Origin: Varibaculum cambriense
GTDB taxonomy: Bacteria > Actinomycetota > Actinomycetes > Actinomycetales > Actinomycetaceae
Direction of reading: 5' to 3'
DNA length: 64,000 nucleotides
Assembly (NCBI RefSeq): GCF_002848005.1
Contig: NZ_PKHX01000003.1
Location: 184,317-248,316 of the forward strand
In this document: positions 17,621-25,937 of the stretch, in pieces
How positions within the stretch are numbered: position 1 is the first letter of the stretch
Layout of the letters: each line of letters begins with the position of its first letter
Notes under the pieces: generated by a model
The model's database searches: none
What the model saw: only the letters and a program-made list of their open reading frames with translations
Told to the model about the DNA's origin: nothing
Made by a program: the position numbers and the translations under genes

Positions 17621-19428
17621 ACGCCCAGTTCTTTGGTCCGCCCTCCCGCGCTTTACGCGCCCACCTAAACACCCTGCTACCGTCCGCAAATGAAATCGGT
17701 CCCCAAGGAGAGTTTTCCGAGCTAGGAACGGTGTTATCGGACTGTTGCTTCCTGGTGGTTGACTTAGAAACCACCGGCATGGGTCCGGGAGCTGAAATCA
17801 CTGAAATAGCTGCGGCGCGTTACTATCAGCGGCGCCTATGCGGTACTTTTCGTTCGCTAGTGCAAACCCGCCGTCCGATTCCTCCCCGAATCGTGGCGCT
17901 GACCGGGATCACCAACTCAATGGTGCTTAGCGCAGACCCGCTAGAAGAGGTTTTTTCGCGGTTTCTTGAATTTTGGAGGGCGGATCACCCCGACTCTCCC
18001 CCGGTAAATGCCCTGGTAGCCCACAACGCGAGTTTCGATACCGGATTCTTGCGCCGCGCCTCCGAACAACTGGGTTCTCCGCTCCCGCCTGCGCTCACCG
18101 TCGACACCTTAGCGATTGCCCGCCTGCTTCTACCGCGCCCTTTCGTTGCCAATCACCGCCTAGCTACCCTCGCGGGTTATTTTGGCGCCGAAAAACCCAC
18201 CCACCGTGCCCTAGATGATGTGCTCGCTACGGTGACCGTCTTGCAGGGGCTACTAGACCTGGGACAAGGAGCGGGGCTAACCCACACGCAAGATTTTCGG
18301 GTTTTACAAAAGGTTCCCCGGCAGATTAGGGCAAAACGGGTGCTGGGAGCCGATCTGCCCGAGCGCCCGGGAGTCTATATTTTTGAGGACGCAGAGGGAA
18401 AACCGCTCTACGTGGGGTCGGCTTCCAACCTGCGAACGAGAGTAGGCAGTTACACCACTTTAAGTGAAAAACGCCGGCAGATGCGGGAGATGCTAGCTGC
18501 CGCCCGCCGAATTCAGCATACTTGTTTTCCCCACGTCCTCTTGGCGCGCCTGAAAGAGCTAGAGCTGATCGCTCGTCTTAACCCTCCTTTCAACCGCGCC
18601 AGTACCCGCCCGGATAAGTACTGGTTACTGGAACTAACTAATGAAGATTTTCCGCGTCTGAAACTTTCCAAACGGGTTGAGCGAAAAAATAGCTCCCGCT
18701 TCCTCGGTCCTTTTGCTACCCGAAAAAGTGCCGAAAGAGTCCGCCGGGTACTGTCACAGCAGTGGAATCTGCGCACCTGTACCCAGGTGATTTCTCCGGG
18801 TGAAACCGCGACTTCCTGCTATTTAGAACAGTTGGGAACCTGCCGCGCTCCCTGCCAGCTGCGAAAACAAGAAAGCTACCGCCGACACTGCCAGCTGATT
18901 GCCGCCAATAGAGCCGAAGCTGAGCAAAAGGCGGTAACTAGCTTGCTAGAAAAAGTTGAAGACTTGGCGGACAGGCAAGAATACGAGCAGGCCGCCGTGA
19001 TTCGCGAACAACTTGCCGCCCTGTTGCGGGCAGGATGCGAGCGAGAACTATTATCCCCGCTACTGGCGGCGGAAAAACTTATTTTTGCCCTGCCAGCGCC
19101 CCGGGGAGGCTGGGTTTATCTCGCCCTCGCCTATGGAAAAATAGTAGGAACCGCATTTACCGGCGCCAACGCTCCAAAAATTGCGATAGAGAAAACTGTT
19201 GCGACTTTAGCAGAAGTTTTCCCGGTTACTGCCCCGCGCTTTCTCGCCGAAGGAATCTTATGGGAACAGCTGCATATTTTGGCACAGCAGCTTTACCAGC
19301 CCGGAACCCGGGTTGTGCAAATAGCAGATTCGACGGCGCTGGCATGCCCAGTGCCGGGAATGCTATCCCGCACCCGGCTGCGGCAAAAGCTGGCGGAAGC
19401 CCAAAAACCGTTTTCTTTCAGGCACTAG
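17617..19428 (+). CDS. DnaQ-like exonuclease / UvrC-like GIY-YIG fusion protein (Rv2191-like)
   Basis: 603 residues. The N-terminal DEDDh exonuclease has motif I VVDLETTG (48-54), and a later NHRLATLAGYFG...HRALDDVLAT region supplies the His and last Asp. A GIY-YIG nuclease domain begins near 250 (ERPGVYIFEDAEGKPLYVGS), as in the N-terminus of UvrC. A UVR-like helical segment (DRQEYEQAAVIREQLAAL) lies near 450-470. The UvrC endonuclease V-like half with its helix-hairpin-helix is missing. This exact fusion occurs in actinobacteria as Rv2191; a role in DNA repair is inferred. GTG start overlapping the upstream gene by four bases. Confidence 0.88.
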   Translation: MNAQFFGPPSRALRAHLNTLLPSANEIGPQGEFSELGTVLSDCCFLVVDLETTGMGPGAEITEIAAARYYQRRLCGTFRSLVQTRRPIPPRIVALTGITNSMVLSADPLEEVFSRFLEFWRADHPDSPPVNALVAHNASFDTGFLRRASEQLGSPLPPALTVDTLAIARLLLPRPFVANHRLATLAGYFGAEKPTHRALDDVLATVTVLQGLLDLGQGAGLTHTQDFRVLQKVPRQIRAKRVLGADLPERPGVYIFEDAEGKPLYVGSASNLRTRVGSYTTLSEKRRQMREMLAAARRIQHTCFPHVLLARLKELELIARLNPPFNRASTRPDKYWLLELTNEDFPRLKLSKRVERKNSSRFLGPFATRKSAERVRRVLSQQWNLRTCTQVISPGETATSCYLEQLGTCRAPCQLRKQESYRRHCQLIAANRAEAEQKAVTSLLEKVEDLADRQEYEQAAVIREQLAALLRAGCERELLSPLLAAEKLIFALPAPRGGWVYLALAYGKIVGTAFTGANAPKIAIEKTVATLAEVFPVTAPRFLAEGILWEQLHILAQQLYQPGTRVVQIADSTALACPVPGMLSRTRLRQKLAEAQKPFSFRH

Positions 19429-19479
19429 CGGAGTCTAGGGTACTAGTTCCTACTAGCTGCCCCAGCGGTACCTTTTCGG

Positions 19480-19866
19480 TTAACGCAGCGCCCCCGCGAC
19501 AGCCTCTTGTAGTTTGAGAGGGGTCAGCGGGCGCTCTACCGATTTGGCTCCCGCCCAACCGACGAGCCATTCATCTTGCTGCCGGGCAGTCAAAACCAGG
19601 ATAGGAGGAAGATTTTCTTCTTCATCATGCAGGGTTTTCGCTACCGAAATACCGGAAATCTTGGTTGCTTCTCCGTCAAGGATCAGCAGATCATAGCGAT
19701 TATTATGTACCTTGTCCCGCGTAATAGTAGCGGTAGCGGTCTCATCCCAAGTTATTTTAGGCAGATCGGCGGCAGGCTTAATTCCCACGGAATTGATTAC
19801 TTGCCGACGCACCTCACGGTCATCGCTGTACAACAAAATCTGCAGACTCTTTTCCGCTTCCGCCAT
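19480..19866 (-). CDS. Stand-alone receiver-like (CheY-fold) protein with altered active site
   Basis: 128 residues from the ATG at 19866, chosen for the AAGGAAG 6 to 12 bases before it; an earlier in-frame start at 19911 lacks one. It reads as a response-regulator receiver: acidic pair ILLYSDDREVRRQVINSVG near the start, phosphoacceptor Asp in DLLILDGEATKISG, and Thr in ILVLTARQ. The invariant Lys of the usual K-P motif is replaced by Arg (VERPLTP). No output domain is attached and no histidine kinase is adjacent. It may be a weakly phosphorylated or phosphorylation-independent pseudo-receiver. Confidence 0.7.
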   Translation of the reverse strand: MAEAEKSLQILLYSDDREVRRQVINSVGIKPAADLPKITWDETATATITRDKVHNNRYDLLILDGEATKISGISVAKTLHDEEENLPPILVLTARQQDEWLVGWAGAKSVERPLTPLKLQEAVAGALR

Positions 19867-20072
19867 GTTCTTCTTCCTTAAGTAAACGCTTGCAAGTGCT
19901 TTGGCTCTCATTGTAACCGACTATTACGCTCTTGCGGACTTTGAGCGCGAATAGGACGCCATTTGGGGGAAATCCCCAGCAATGCACCACCTGAAAATTT
20001 GTTTTAAGCTGCCAGCTTATTTCCTGGGGCTGCAATTATAGGACTTAGCACCTAAACTAGGTGGGGACAGCA

Positions 20073-20093
20073 CCCAGCCGGAGGGAGGCTGGG
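20073..20093 (+). promoter_or_regulatory. Hairpin in the sodA leader
   Basis: A 7-bp inverted repeat (CCCAGCC / GGCTGGG) encloses a purine loop GGAGGGA, 34 bases before the sodA start. The functional ribosome-binding site AAGGAGA lies downstream at 20111. The loop resembles a decoy or standby ribosome-binding site; role speculative. Confidence 0.35.
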
Positions 20094-20126
20094 CGGACTC
20101 GAAAACTACAAAGGAGATCCATTTAC

Positions 20127-20753
20127 ATGGAGAAATATACGCTTCCGGAACTGCCCTACGACTATGCCGCTTTAGAGCCGCACATTTCTGCCAAGATCAT
20201 GGAACTACACCATGACAAGCACCACAACACCTATGTAAACGGGGCAAACGCCGCCCTAGAAAAACTAGCAGCCGCTCGTGAAGCCGGCGACCTGGCGGCG
20301 GTCAACCAGTTCTCGAAAGACCTAGCTTTCAACTTGGGCGGACACACCAACCACTCGGTTTTCTGGACCAATATGGGGCCGGATTGTGGTGGGGAACCCG
20401 AAGGGGAACTTGCTGCCGCTATCACCGAAAACTTCGGTTCCTTTGAGGCTTTCAAGAAGCATTTCACGGCCGCAGCCACCGGTCTACAAGGCTCCGGCTG
20501 GGCAGTCCTAGCCTGGGATTCCATTTCTTCCCGCCTCATCATTTTCCAGCTCTTCGATCAGCAGGGCAACGTACCTGTCGGGGTAACTCCTCTGCTGATG
20601 CTGGATATGTGGGAACACGCTTTCTACCTGGACTACCAGAACGTGAAAGCCGACTATGTAAAGGCCTGGTGGAACGTAGTTAACTGGGAAAACGTTGCTG
20701 CTCGTTTCGAAAACGCTGAAAAGAACTTTAAGTCCCTAATCAACCTGGCCTAG
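20127..20753 (+). CDS. sodA: Superoxide dismutase, Mn/Fe family
   Basis: 208 residues from the ATG at 20127, preceded by AAAGGAGA; a reading from 20061 would include untranslated leader. It dismutates superoxide in the cytoplasm. Metal ligands are visible: His 28 in MELHHDKHH, His in GGHTNHSVFW, and Asp and His in DMWEHAFYLDY. GGHTNH and the Gln in FDQQGN are features more typical of Mn-dependent or cambialistic enzymes than of strict Fe enzymes. Monocistronic with its own 5' leader; long inverted repeats follow the stop codon. Confidence 0.95.
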   Translation: MEKYTLPELPYDYAALEPHISAKIMELHHDKHHNTYVNGANAALEKLAAAREAGDLAAVNQFSKDLAFNLGGHTNHSVFWTNMGPDCGGEPEGELAAAITENFGSFEAFKKHFTAAATGLQGSGWAVLAWDSISSRLIIFQLFDQQGNVPVGVTPLLMLDMWEHAFYLDYQNVKADYVKAWWNVVNWENVAARFENAEKNFKSLINLA

Positions 20754-21117
20754 CAGCCGCTCCGCGTAGCTAATAAAAGACACGCCAGATCGAGCGTGCG
20801 GACGGATTTTACCTCGCGCCCCGAAATCCGGAAAATGCTCTGGCCTTTTCACGGATTTAGTGCCCGAAGCCTACCCCTCGGTATAAATCCGTCCGCACGC
20901 TCTGCTTGTCTTGTTGCATCTTTTGTAGCAAGCGCGGGGGATAGATTTTATCCGAGTGGGCGCGGTGGGTCTAAGGATTTGGAAAACGTCGCTACGTTTT
21001 CCAAATCCTTAGGCGGGAGGAAAAATATATCCCCCGCGCAACACCTAATGCGAGGAAAGCGGAGCCCGGAGTGCTTTTACCGAGCCAGACCCGGATTCTA
21101 CAATTGGATTTAACCTG
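20754..21117. repeat. Intergenic hairpin repeats (copy R1 of family A plus a second large inverted repeat)
   Basis: No gene is seen between the convergent sodA and FKBP genes. Two structures are present. (1) 18-base perfect arms at 20792-20809 and 20885-20902 enclose 75 bases that themselves hold shorter inverted repeats. (2) 12-base arms at 20932-20943 and 21028-21039 enclose a perfect 19-bp stem (20971-20989 / 20994-21012) with a CGCT loop. The second structure recurs at 60191-60290 and, decayed, at 57365-57516. It may act as a two-way terminator here, but a terminator alone does not explain its size or its copies elsewhere. Confidence 0.85.
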
Positions 21118-22104
21118 TTACCCGAGGCGGGTGCTGGTTTGCTTGGCACCAATGTCATAAATAGCGATGCGTGCCGGATGCGCTTTTGCCCCTTGGCGCG
21201 CGCCCTCGGCGGGATCTATCATCACCATTCGCGAACCGACCGGAACCCCTAAGAACTGCGAGGTGGTCTGCACAGTAGAGGGGGTAGAAACCATTTTTCC
21301 GCTAGGCCAAGAACTAGACACCTTTGACCAGGTTCCGTCTTCATAGCTGGCGGCGGTCAAATGCACCCCGGGAAAATCATCCGGCTCCAGTTTCGGCCCT
21401 TTGCCTTGGTAAAGCATTATTACCTGCTTAGTTTTCGGGGCAGGCAGCGCCGGATCAATACTTATCTGTGGCTGGATGCCGGGGGCTCCGCTAATCTTTA
21501 GCCCCTTAGGTAATTTGTCGAAAGATTTGTCTATTTTCTTGGCCTGTTTCAGCGCGGAAACATCACTTAAATCCATGGCGCTAATCAGGTCAATCACGAA
21601 CACCATAGTGGAGTTGGCGGGAATTCTTTTCGCGGCTTCTCCTTGGAATCCCAGCTGCGGAGGCACCGTGATCTGCACCCGCGATCGCAGTTTCTTACCG
21701 ATTAACGCCTGTTTCCAGCCGGGGATAACTTCACTCATCGCATACCCTTGTGCAGAGTCACCGATTCGGAAGGTACTCATCACAGTTTTCCCGTCCCACA
21801 GGTTCCCAAGAGTATCCATGAGCACTTGGTCTTTAACGGTAACCGGGCGTCCGTCGCCCTCGTGAAGTACCCGTACCTGCAAACTGGTTGGTGCTTTGCC
21901 CGATCCGGCCTGCATCTGGGGAGTTTCCCCTAGCTCCCCCGTTACTGCCGGGAATTTTCCTTTTACTTCCGGAGCGGAGGCATCGGAAGCGGCAGACGAA
22001 CACCCGGAAAGTAGAGATAGCCCCAAGGCAGCTACCACCGTAAGGACTATTACCCGAGCTGACCGCAACCGTATGGGTAGGGAAGAAATGCTATGAGTGT
22101 GCAT
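21118..22104 (-). CDS. FKBP-type peptidyl-prolyl isomerase lipoprotein
   Basis: 328 residues. Signal peptide with lipobox LLSGC (acylated Cys 35). A first FKBP domain (about 70-175) contains VIPGWKQALIGKKLRSRVQITVPPQLGF and STMVFVIDL, though the usual F-D-S-S is changed to STFRIGDS. A second, weaker FKBP-like half follows (about 225-325: VIMLYQGKGPKLEPDD...VGSRMVMIDP). It would act as a folding catalyst on exported proteins at the outer face of the membrane. It follows a paralogue by 19 bases and is the last gene of a minus-strand group. The altered first domain may have reduced isomerase activity. Confidence 0.85.
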   Translation of the reverse strand: MHTHSISSLPIRLRSARVIVLTVVAALGLSLLSGCSSAASDASAPEVKGKFPAVTGELGETPQMQAGSGKAPTSLQVRVLHEGDGRPVTVKDQVLMDTLGNLWDGKTVMSTFRIGDSAQGYAMSEVIPGWKQALIGKKLRSRVQITVPPQLGFQGEAAKRIPANSTMVFVIDLISAMDLSDVSALKQAKKIDKSFDKLPKGLKISGAPGIQPQISIDPALPAPKTKQVIMLYQGKGPKLEPDDFPGVHLTAASYEDGTWSKVSSSWPSGKMVSTPSTVQTTSQFLGVPVGSRMVMIDPAEGARQGAKAHPARIAIYDIGAKQTSTRLG

Positions 22105-22123
22105 GGCCGCGCCTATCCTGATT

Positions 22124-23020
22124 TTAAAGGGTGCCCACGATATCCATTACAAACGCTACCGCCTGCCCGTTTTCCATCGAGCTTAAGGCCAAACGGGAGC
22201 CGACGTTTTTACCGACTAACTCTTTGTCCAGCCCTAACTCTGCCAGGGTTTTTTCTCCTTGCAGCGGCATCGGGGTTTTACTGTCCCAGGTAGAGACCGT
22301 CTTCCCTTCCTGGTCTACCCAGCTTTGATGCACAATTACCACGTCATTAGCTTTTAGCGGGGCTCCCTTTCCGGCAGCGAGCACGGTCAGGGTACGCTCT
22401 TTGGCGAGCTGGCCCGCGTTAACCTTCAATACCGGTTTCTCCCCCAATTTTCCGTTAACTTCCAGTCCCGGAAGATTTTTTCCGGTAGCTTTGGCCTGCG
22501 CCAGCTGCTCTTCACCCTTCTTCATCTGAGTACCAGAGAAGCATTTCAAAGTGTCCACCACGAATACCAGGGTGGATCCCGCGGGAATATCGCCAGTTGC
22601 CTGATCCCCATATCCTAATTCGGGAGGAATCACCAAGAGGGTACGCGATCCCGGTTTCGCATCTTTAAGACCCTGTCCCCATCCGGGTACCACCTGCTTT
22701 AAAGAAAAGATGGCGGGTTTGCCCCGGTCAAAACTGGAATCAAATTTTTTCCCATTCCAAAGCTGCCCGTGATAGTTAACTTTCAGTACTGCGTCCGCGC
22801 CACAGCTATCGCCGGTACCTTTTTTAACGGTGCCAACTTTCAAATCTTTAGGCGCGGTTCCCTCTCCCGCACTAACTTTGGGGGCTTTTCCGTATTCGCC
22901 CTCTACTTTTACTCCGAAATCTGAGAAGGAACCATCGCTACTGCAAGCGGCCAGACCCGCACCTAATGACGCGGTCAGCAGGGCAATAGCAGCGACAGAA
23001 GCAGAAAGTTTACGTTTCAC
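22124..23020 (-). CDS. FKBP-type peptidyl-prolyl isomerase lipoprotein
   Basis: 298 residues, with signal peptide and lipobox GLAAC (Cys 26). The first FKBP domain is canonical: VNYHGQLWNGKKFDSSFDRGKPAIF is split across the active site Tyr, Phe and Asp, followed by VVPGWGQGLKDAKPG and VIPPELGYGDQ, then STLVFVVDTL. A second half (about 205-298) has the same order of elements but lacks the catalytic aromatics. It lies 19 bases after erpA and 19 before its paralogue, forming a small operon. Extracytoplasmic chaperone role inferred. Confidence 0.88.
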   Translation of the reverse strand: MKRKLSASVAAIALLTASLGAGLAACSSDGSFSDFGVKVEGEYGKAPKVSAGEGTAPKDLKVGTVKKGTGDSCGADAVLKVNYHGQLWNGKKFDSSFDRGKPAIFSLKQVVPGWGQGLKDAKPGSRTLLVIPPELGYGDQATGDIPAGSTLVFVVDTLKCFSGTQMKKGEEQLAQAKATGKNLPGLEVNGKLGEKPVLKVNAGQLAKERTLTVLAAGKGAPLKANDVVIVHQSWVDQEGKTVSTWDSKTPMPLQGEKTLAELGLDKELVGKNVGSRLALSSMENGQAVAFVMDIVGTL

Positions 23021-23039
23021 GGCAAGATCCTAACTGTTT

Positions 23040-23399
23040 TTAGTGGAACGATTGCCCGCAGGCGCAAGAACCTACCGCATTCGGATTATCAATGGTGAAG
23101 CCTTGGCGTTCAATGGTGTCGGAGAAATCAATGGAGGCACCCTCTAGGTAGGGGTTGGACATTTTATCGACCACTACCTCTACGCCAGGGGCGAACTCGA
23201 CCACTGCGTCTCCATCTAGCAGACGCTCATCGAAATAAAGCTGATAAATAAGCCCCGAGCATCCCCCCGGCTGGACTGCTATCCGCAGCCTCAAGTCATC
23301 GCGACCTTCCTGCTCTAGCAGTGATTTTACTTTTTCAGTAGCCGCATCGGTCAAAGTAACCTTGTGGGTAGCTTTCTTTTCAGCCTGTTGTTCACTCAT
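23040..23399 (-). CDS. erpA: Iron-sulfur cluster insertion protein ErpA (HesB/IscA family)
   Basis: 119 residues with the three A-type carrier cysteines: Cys 47 in PGGCSGLIY and Cys 112 / Cys 114 in GSCACGQSFH. It carries [Fe-S] clusters to apo-enzymes; IspG, encoded in this window, is a known client in other bacteria. It lies between the glycerate-kinase-like gene and the FKBP pair. In M. tuberculosis the same pair order (Rv2204c erpA-like, Rv2205c glycerate kinase) is found. Confidence 0.92.
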   Translation of the reverse strand: MSEQQAEKKATHKVTLTDAATEKVKSLLEQEGRDDLRLRIAVQPGGCSGLIYQLYFDERLLDGDAVVEFAPGVEVVVDKMSNPYLEGASIDFSDTIERQGFTIDNPNAVGSCACGQSFH

Positions 23400-23467
23400 A
23401 TCTGTTCCTCAAATTTTTCTAGATGAACTAAGTTAGTCCTTAGCCTAGTCCAAGGTGGCGCTAGTAG

Positions 23468-24469
23468 CTATTGCGACCAGGTACGCGCTAAGCGAAGTCC
23501 GGCCTCACTCATACCCACTTTATCAGGGGAAAATTGGTAAACACCATCGATTCCCCGCTCCGCGATCTCTCCCCTACTTAGATTATTTTCGCTGGTAACT
23601 ACCACTATTGGCAATCCTAACTGGCCGGCGAGATCACATAAATGTTCTAACGGGGAATCGGGAAGATTCCAGGGGGAAAGCTCCTCGGTATTCGCCACCA
23701 GCAAATCTGTGGTTTCTAAAATCTGCGGCATACGGGTTTGCTCATCAAGGAAGTCTGCTGCAAAGTCCAGGCGCGCCCCCAGCCTTCCCAGCAGTTCCCC
23801 CACTCCCCAGCCGCACCCTCCTCCGGGCAAAGTTCCCATGTGGGTGCCCGAAACAGTTTTATCAGTGGTTAAATCTGAAACCTTAAGGTAGCGGCGGTGT
23901 CCGTATTTTTCGGCTCCTCGCAGTACGTCCTCCCAGTTTTCTTTAGTTAGTTGCGCAATCTGGGGGCTAGTTTTCGCGATCTGAGCTAGCACCCCAGAAG
24001 TTGATAACAACGGTTTCTGACTACCGGTAACTATCAACGCCCCGACCAGATCCCGCGCTAAAGATTCCCAAACCTGCGGGCTCATTTCCCGCGCGCCGTA
24101 AGCAGCGGCCACTCCCGCTAAGAAGCGCCGGGGAAAATCCGGTAACTCCCCAAGATTTGCCGGAGGCAACGCTCCCGGTGGCAAATATTCACTTTGCAGG
24201 TTTTGCTTCCCGCAGACGGCGGGCAGATACAGACCTTTTCCGGCTGTAAGTAGCTCCGGCAAACGCTTGCCTACCTTAAGGGGATCGCTCGTCCTCGAAA
24301 ATAGATCCGCTAGCGGATGGTTAGCTGCTACTTCCCGATATGCCCAAGAATAGGGTACAACCTGCAGCTGATCGCGGTCTTGTTGCTTTAACCAGCCCGC
24401 TTTGAAGGCTTCCCCTAGCTCACGGGCATTACCCTCTTTAGTGCTGGCCGCCGCCAGAACTACCTGCAC
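23468..24469 (-). CDS. Glycerate kinase-like protein with degenerate active site
   Basis: 333 residues aligned by eye with the GlxK-type glycerate kinase family: N-terminus MQVVLAAASTKEGNARELGEAF, central GTLPGGGCGWGVGELLGRLGARLDF (split glycine-rich region) and a DLLVANTEELSPWN segment. The usual DSFKG at the N-terminus is changed to ASTKE, and the nucleotide-binding GEGxxDxQT is replaced by NTEELSPWNLPDS. Enzyme activity is therefore doubtful. The GTG start directly abuts the stop of the M20 peptidase gene. Position next to erpA matches Rv2205c of M. tuberculosis, so it is likely a diverged orthologue. Confidence 0.65.
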   Translation of the reverse strand: MQVVLAAASTKEGNARELGEAFKAGWLKQQDRDQLQVVPYSWAYREVAANHPLADLFSRTSDPLKVGKRLPELLTAGKGLYLPAVCGKQNLQSEYLPPGALPPANLGELPDFPRRFLAGVAAAYGAREMSPQVWESLARDLVGALIVTGSQKPLLSTSGVLAQIAKTSPQIAQLTKENWEDVLRGAEKYGHRRYLKVSDLTTDKTVSGTHMGTLPGGGCGWGVGELLGRLGARLDFAADFLDEQTRMPQILETTDLLVANTEELSPWNLPDSPLEHLCDLAGQLGLPIVVVTSENNLSRGEIAERGIDGVYQFSPDKVGMSEAGLRLARTWSQ

Positions 24470-25819
24470 TTAAATCTGGCCGCCTAGACGAGCCAGGAAT
24501 AGCACCTCGGCCGTAATGGCATTTTTCAGGTCGCCTAAATCCTGGGATTCATTTTCTGAATGAGCATTAGTGGCCGGATCTTCCACCCCGGTGATTAAAA
24601 TATCGGCCTGCGGGAATACTTGTGCCAGATCAGCGGTCATGGGGATCGCTCCCCCACACCCAATATCTACCGCGTCCTTATCCCAAGCGGCAGATAGCGC
24701 CCATTTCATATCTTTTTCCGCTTCGGAAGATTGGGCTTGGTACGAGGGACCGCATTCGAGGATCTCGATTTCTACCTCCGCTCCGAAGGGAGCATTTTCT
24801 TTCAAGAAGGTGCTCAATGCTTGGGCACATTCGGCACTATCGGTTCCGGGAGCAGTGCGCAAGGACAGCCGCAGACAGGTTTCCGGCACTAGCGCATTGG
24901 CGCTTTCGGCGCGAGAACGTTGATCCCAACCGATAACACAAAGTGCCGGCTGGTTCCAAAGACGCGCTGCCACATCTCCCTTTCCGGCCAGCTCAAAGCT
25001 CTCTACTACCTGGGCATCTGCCTTAAACAGTTCTTCCGGATAGTGAACATCAGCGCTGGTAGATCCCCCTAGACCGGGTACTGCCAAGCTACCATCGGGA
25101 TTAAAGCATTTCGCGAGCAACAGGCTGGCAACCGTGACTGCATCGAGCACCGGCCCTCCAAAAGCTCCCGAATGCAGGGCAGTTTCCATTACTTTAACTT
25201 TCACATCCATACTGGCCACTCCCCGCAAAGTTGCGGTCAGAGCCGGTTCTCCTACCCGCCAGTTATCGGAGTCGCAAACAATGATGGCATCAGCGGCTAA
25301 GTCTTCCCGATATTTTTCAATAAAATTCCGGAACGAGGGCGAGCCGATCTCTTCTTCGCCCTCAATAAAGCAAGTTACGTTAACCGGACATTTATCTGCC
25401 AATGCTAGGAGCGTGCCGTAGTGCACCATTACCCCCGCCCCATCATCGGAGGTACCTCGCCCATAGAGGCGACCATTCTTTTCGGTAGCAACAAAAGGCT
25501 CGGTATTCCAGCGCTCGACAGGGCCGGCCGGTTGTACATCATGATGAGCGTAAAGCAATACCGTTTTGGCCTGCGGATCTACAATCTTGCGGGCAATAAC
25601 TGCCGGCATCCCTTCTTCACCAGTGGGTGTAGGCGCAGTTTTTACTTCCGTTTCCATCCCCAGGTTTGAGAATAATTGCGCCAGGTGTCCGGCAGATTTT
25701 TCTACTTCCGGGCGGGAAGCAGAAGAAACTGAAGGAATCGCTACCAGTTTGGTTAGCTCATTTTTCACATCATCAAAAATACGGTTAGTAGCCGCTTTAT
25801 ATTCCGAAATATCACTCAT
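24470..25819 (-). CDS. M20 family dipeptidase/metallopeptidase
   Basis: 449 residues from the ATG at 25819 (MSDISEYKAATNRIF). A longer open frame would run into the divergent DUF3043 gene. Zinc-site motifs are AHHDVQPAGP (His 92/93, Asp 94), GTSDDGAGVMVHY with the bridging Asp, and EGEEEIGSPSF with the catalytic Glu pair; a late HSENES supplies the last His. The family hydrolyses dipeptides or acylated amino acids; substrate not predictable. First gene of the minus-strand group ending in the FKBP lipoproteins. Confidence 0.9.
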   Translation of the reverse strand: MSDISEYKAATNRIFDDVKNELTKLVAIPSVSSASRPEVEKSAGHLAQLFSNLGMETEVKTAPTPTGEEGMPAVIARKIVDPQAKTVLLYAHHDVQPAGPVERWNTEPFVATEKNGRLYGRGTSDDGAGVMVHYGTLLALADKCPVNVTCFIEGEEEIGSPSFRNFIEKYREDLAADAIIVCDSDNWRVGEPALTATLRGVASMDVKVKVMETALHSGAFGGPVLDAVTVASLLLAKCFNPDGSLAVPGLGGSTSADVHYPEELFKADAQVVESFELAGKGDVAARLWNQPALCVIGWDQRSRAESANALVPETCLRLSLRTAPGTDSAECAQALSTFLKENAPFGAEVEIEILECGPSYQAQSSEAEKDMKWALSAAWDKDAVDIGCGGAIPMTADLAQVFPQADILITGVEDPATNAHSENESQDLGDLKNAITAEVLFLARLGGQI

Positions 25820-25937
25820 GTTTGCCAGGTTACCCCGATACGCCCTCAAGAGGGAAAGGATAGCTAGAACCGACAAACTTAAGTCGCAAGGCAGGACAGA
25901 TTTCCCCTGCCCGGCCTCCCCCCGATAACCTGGACGG

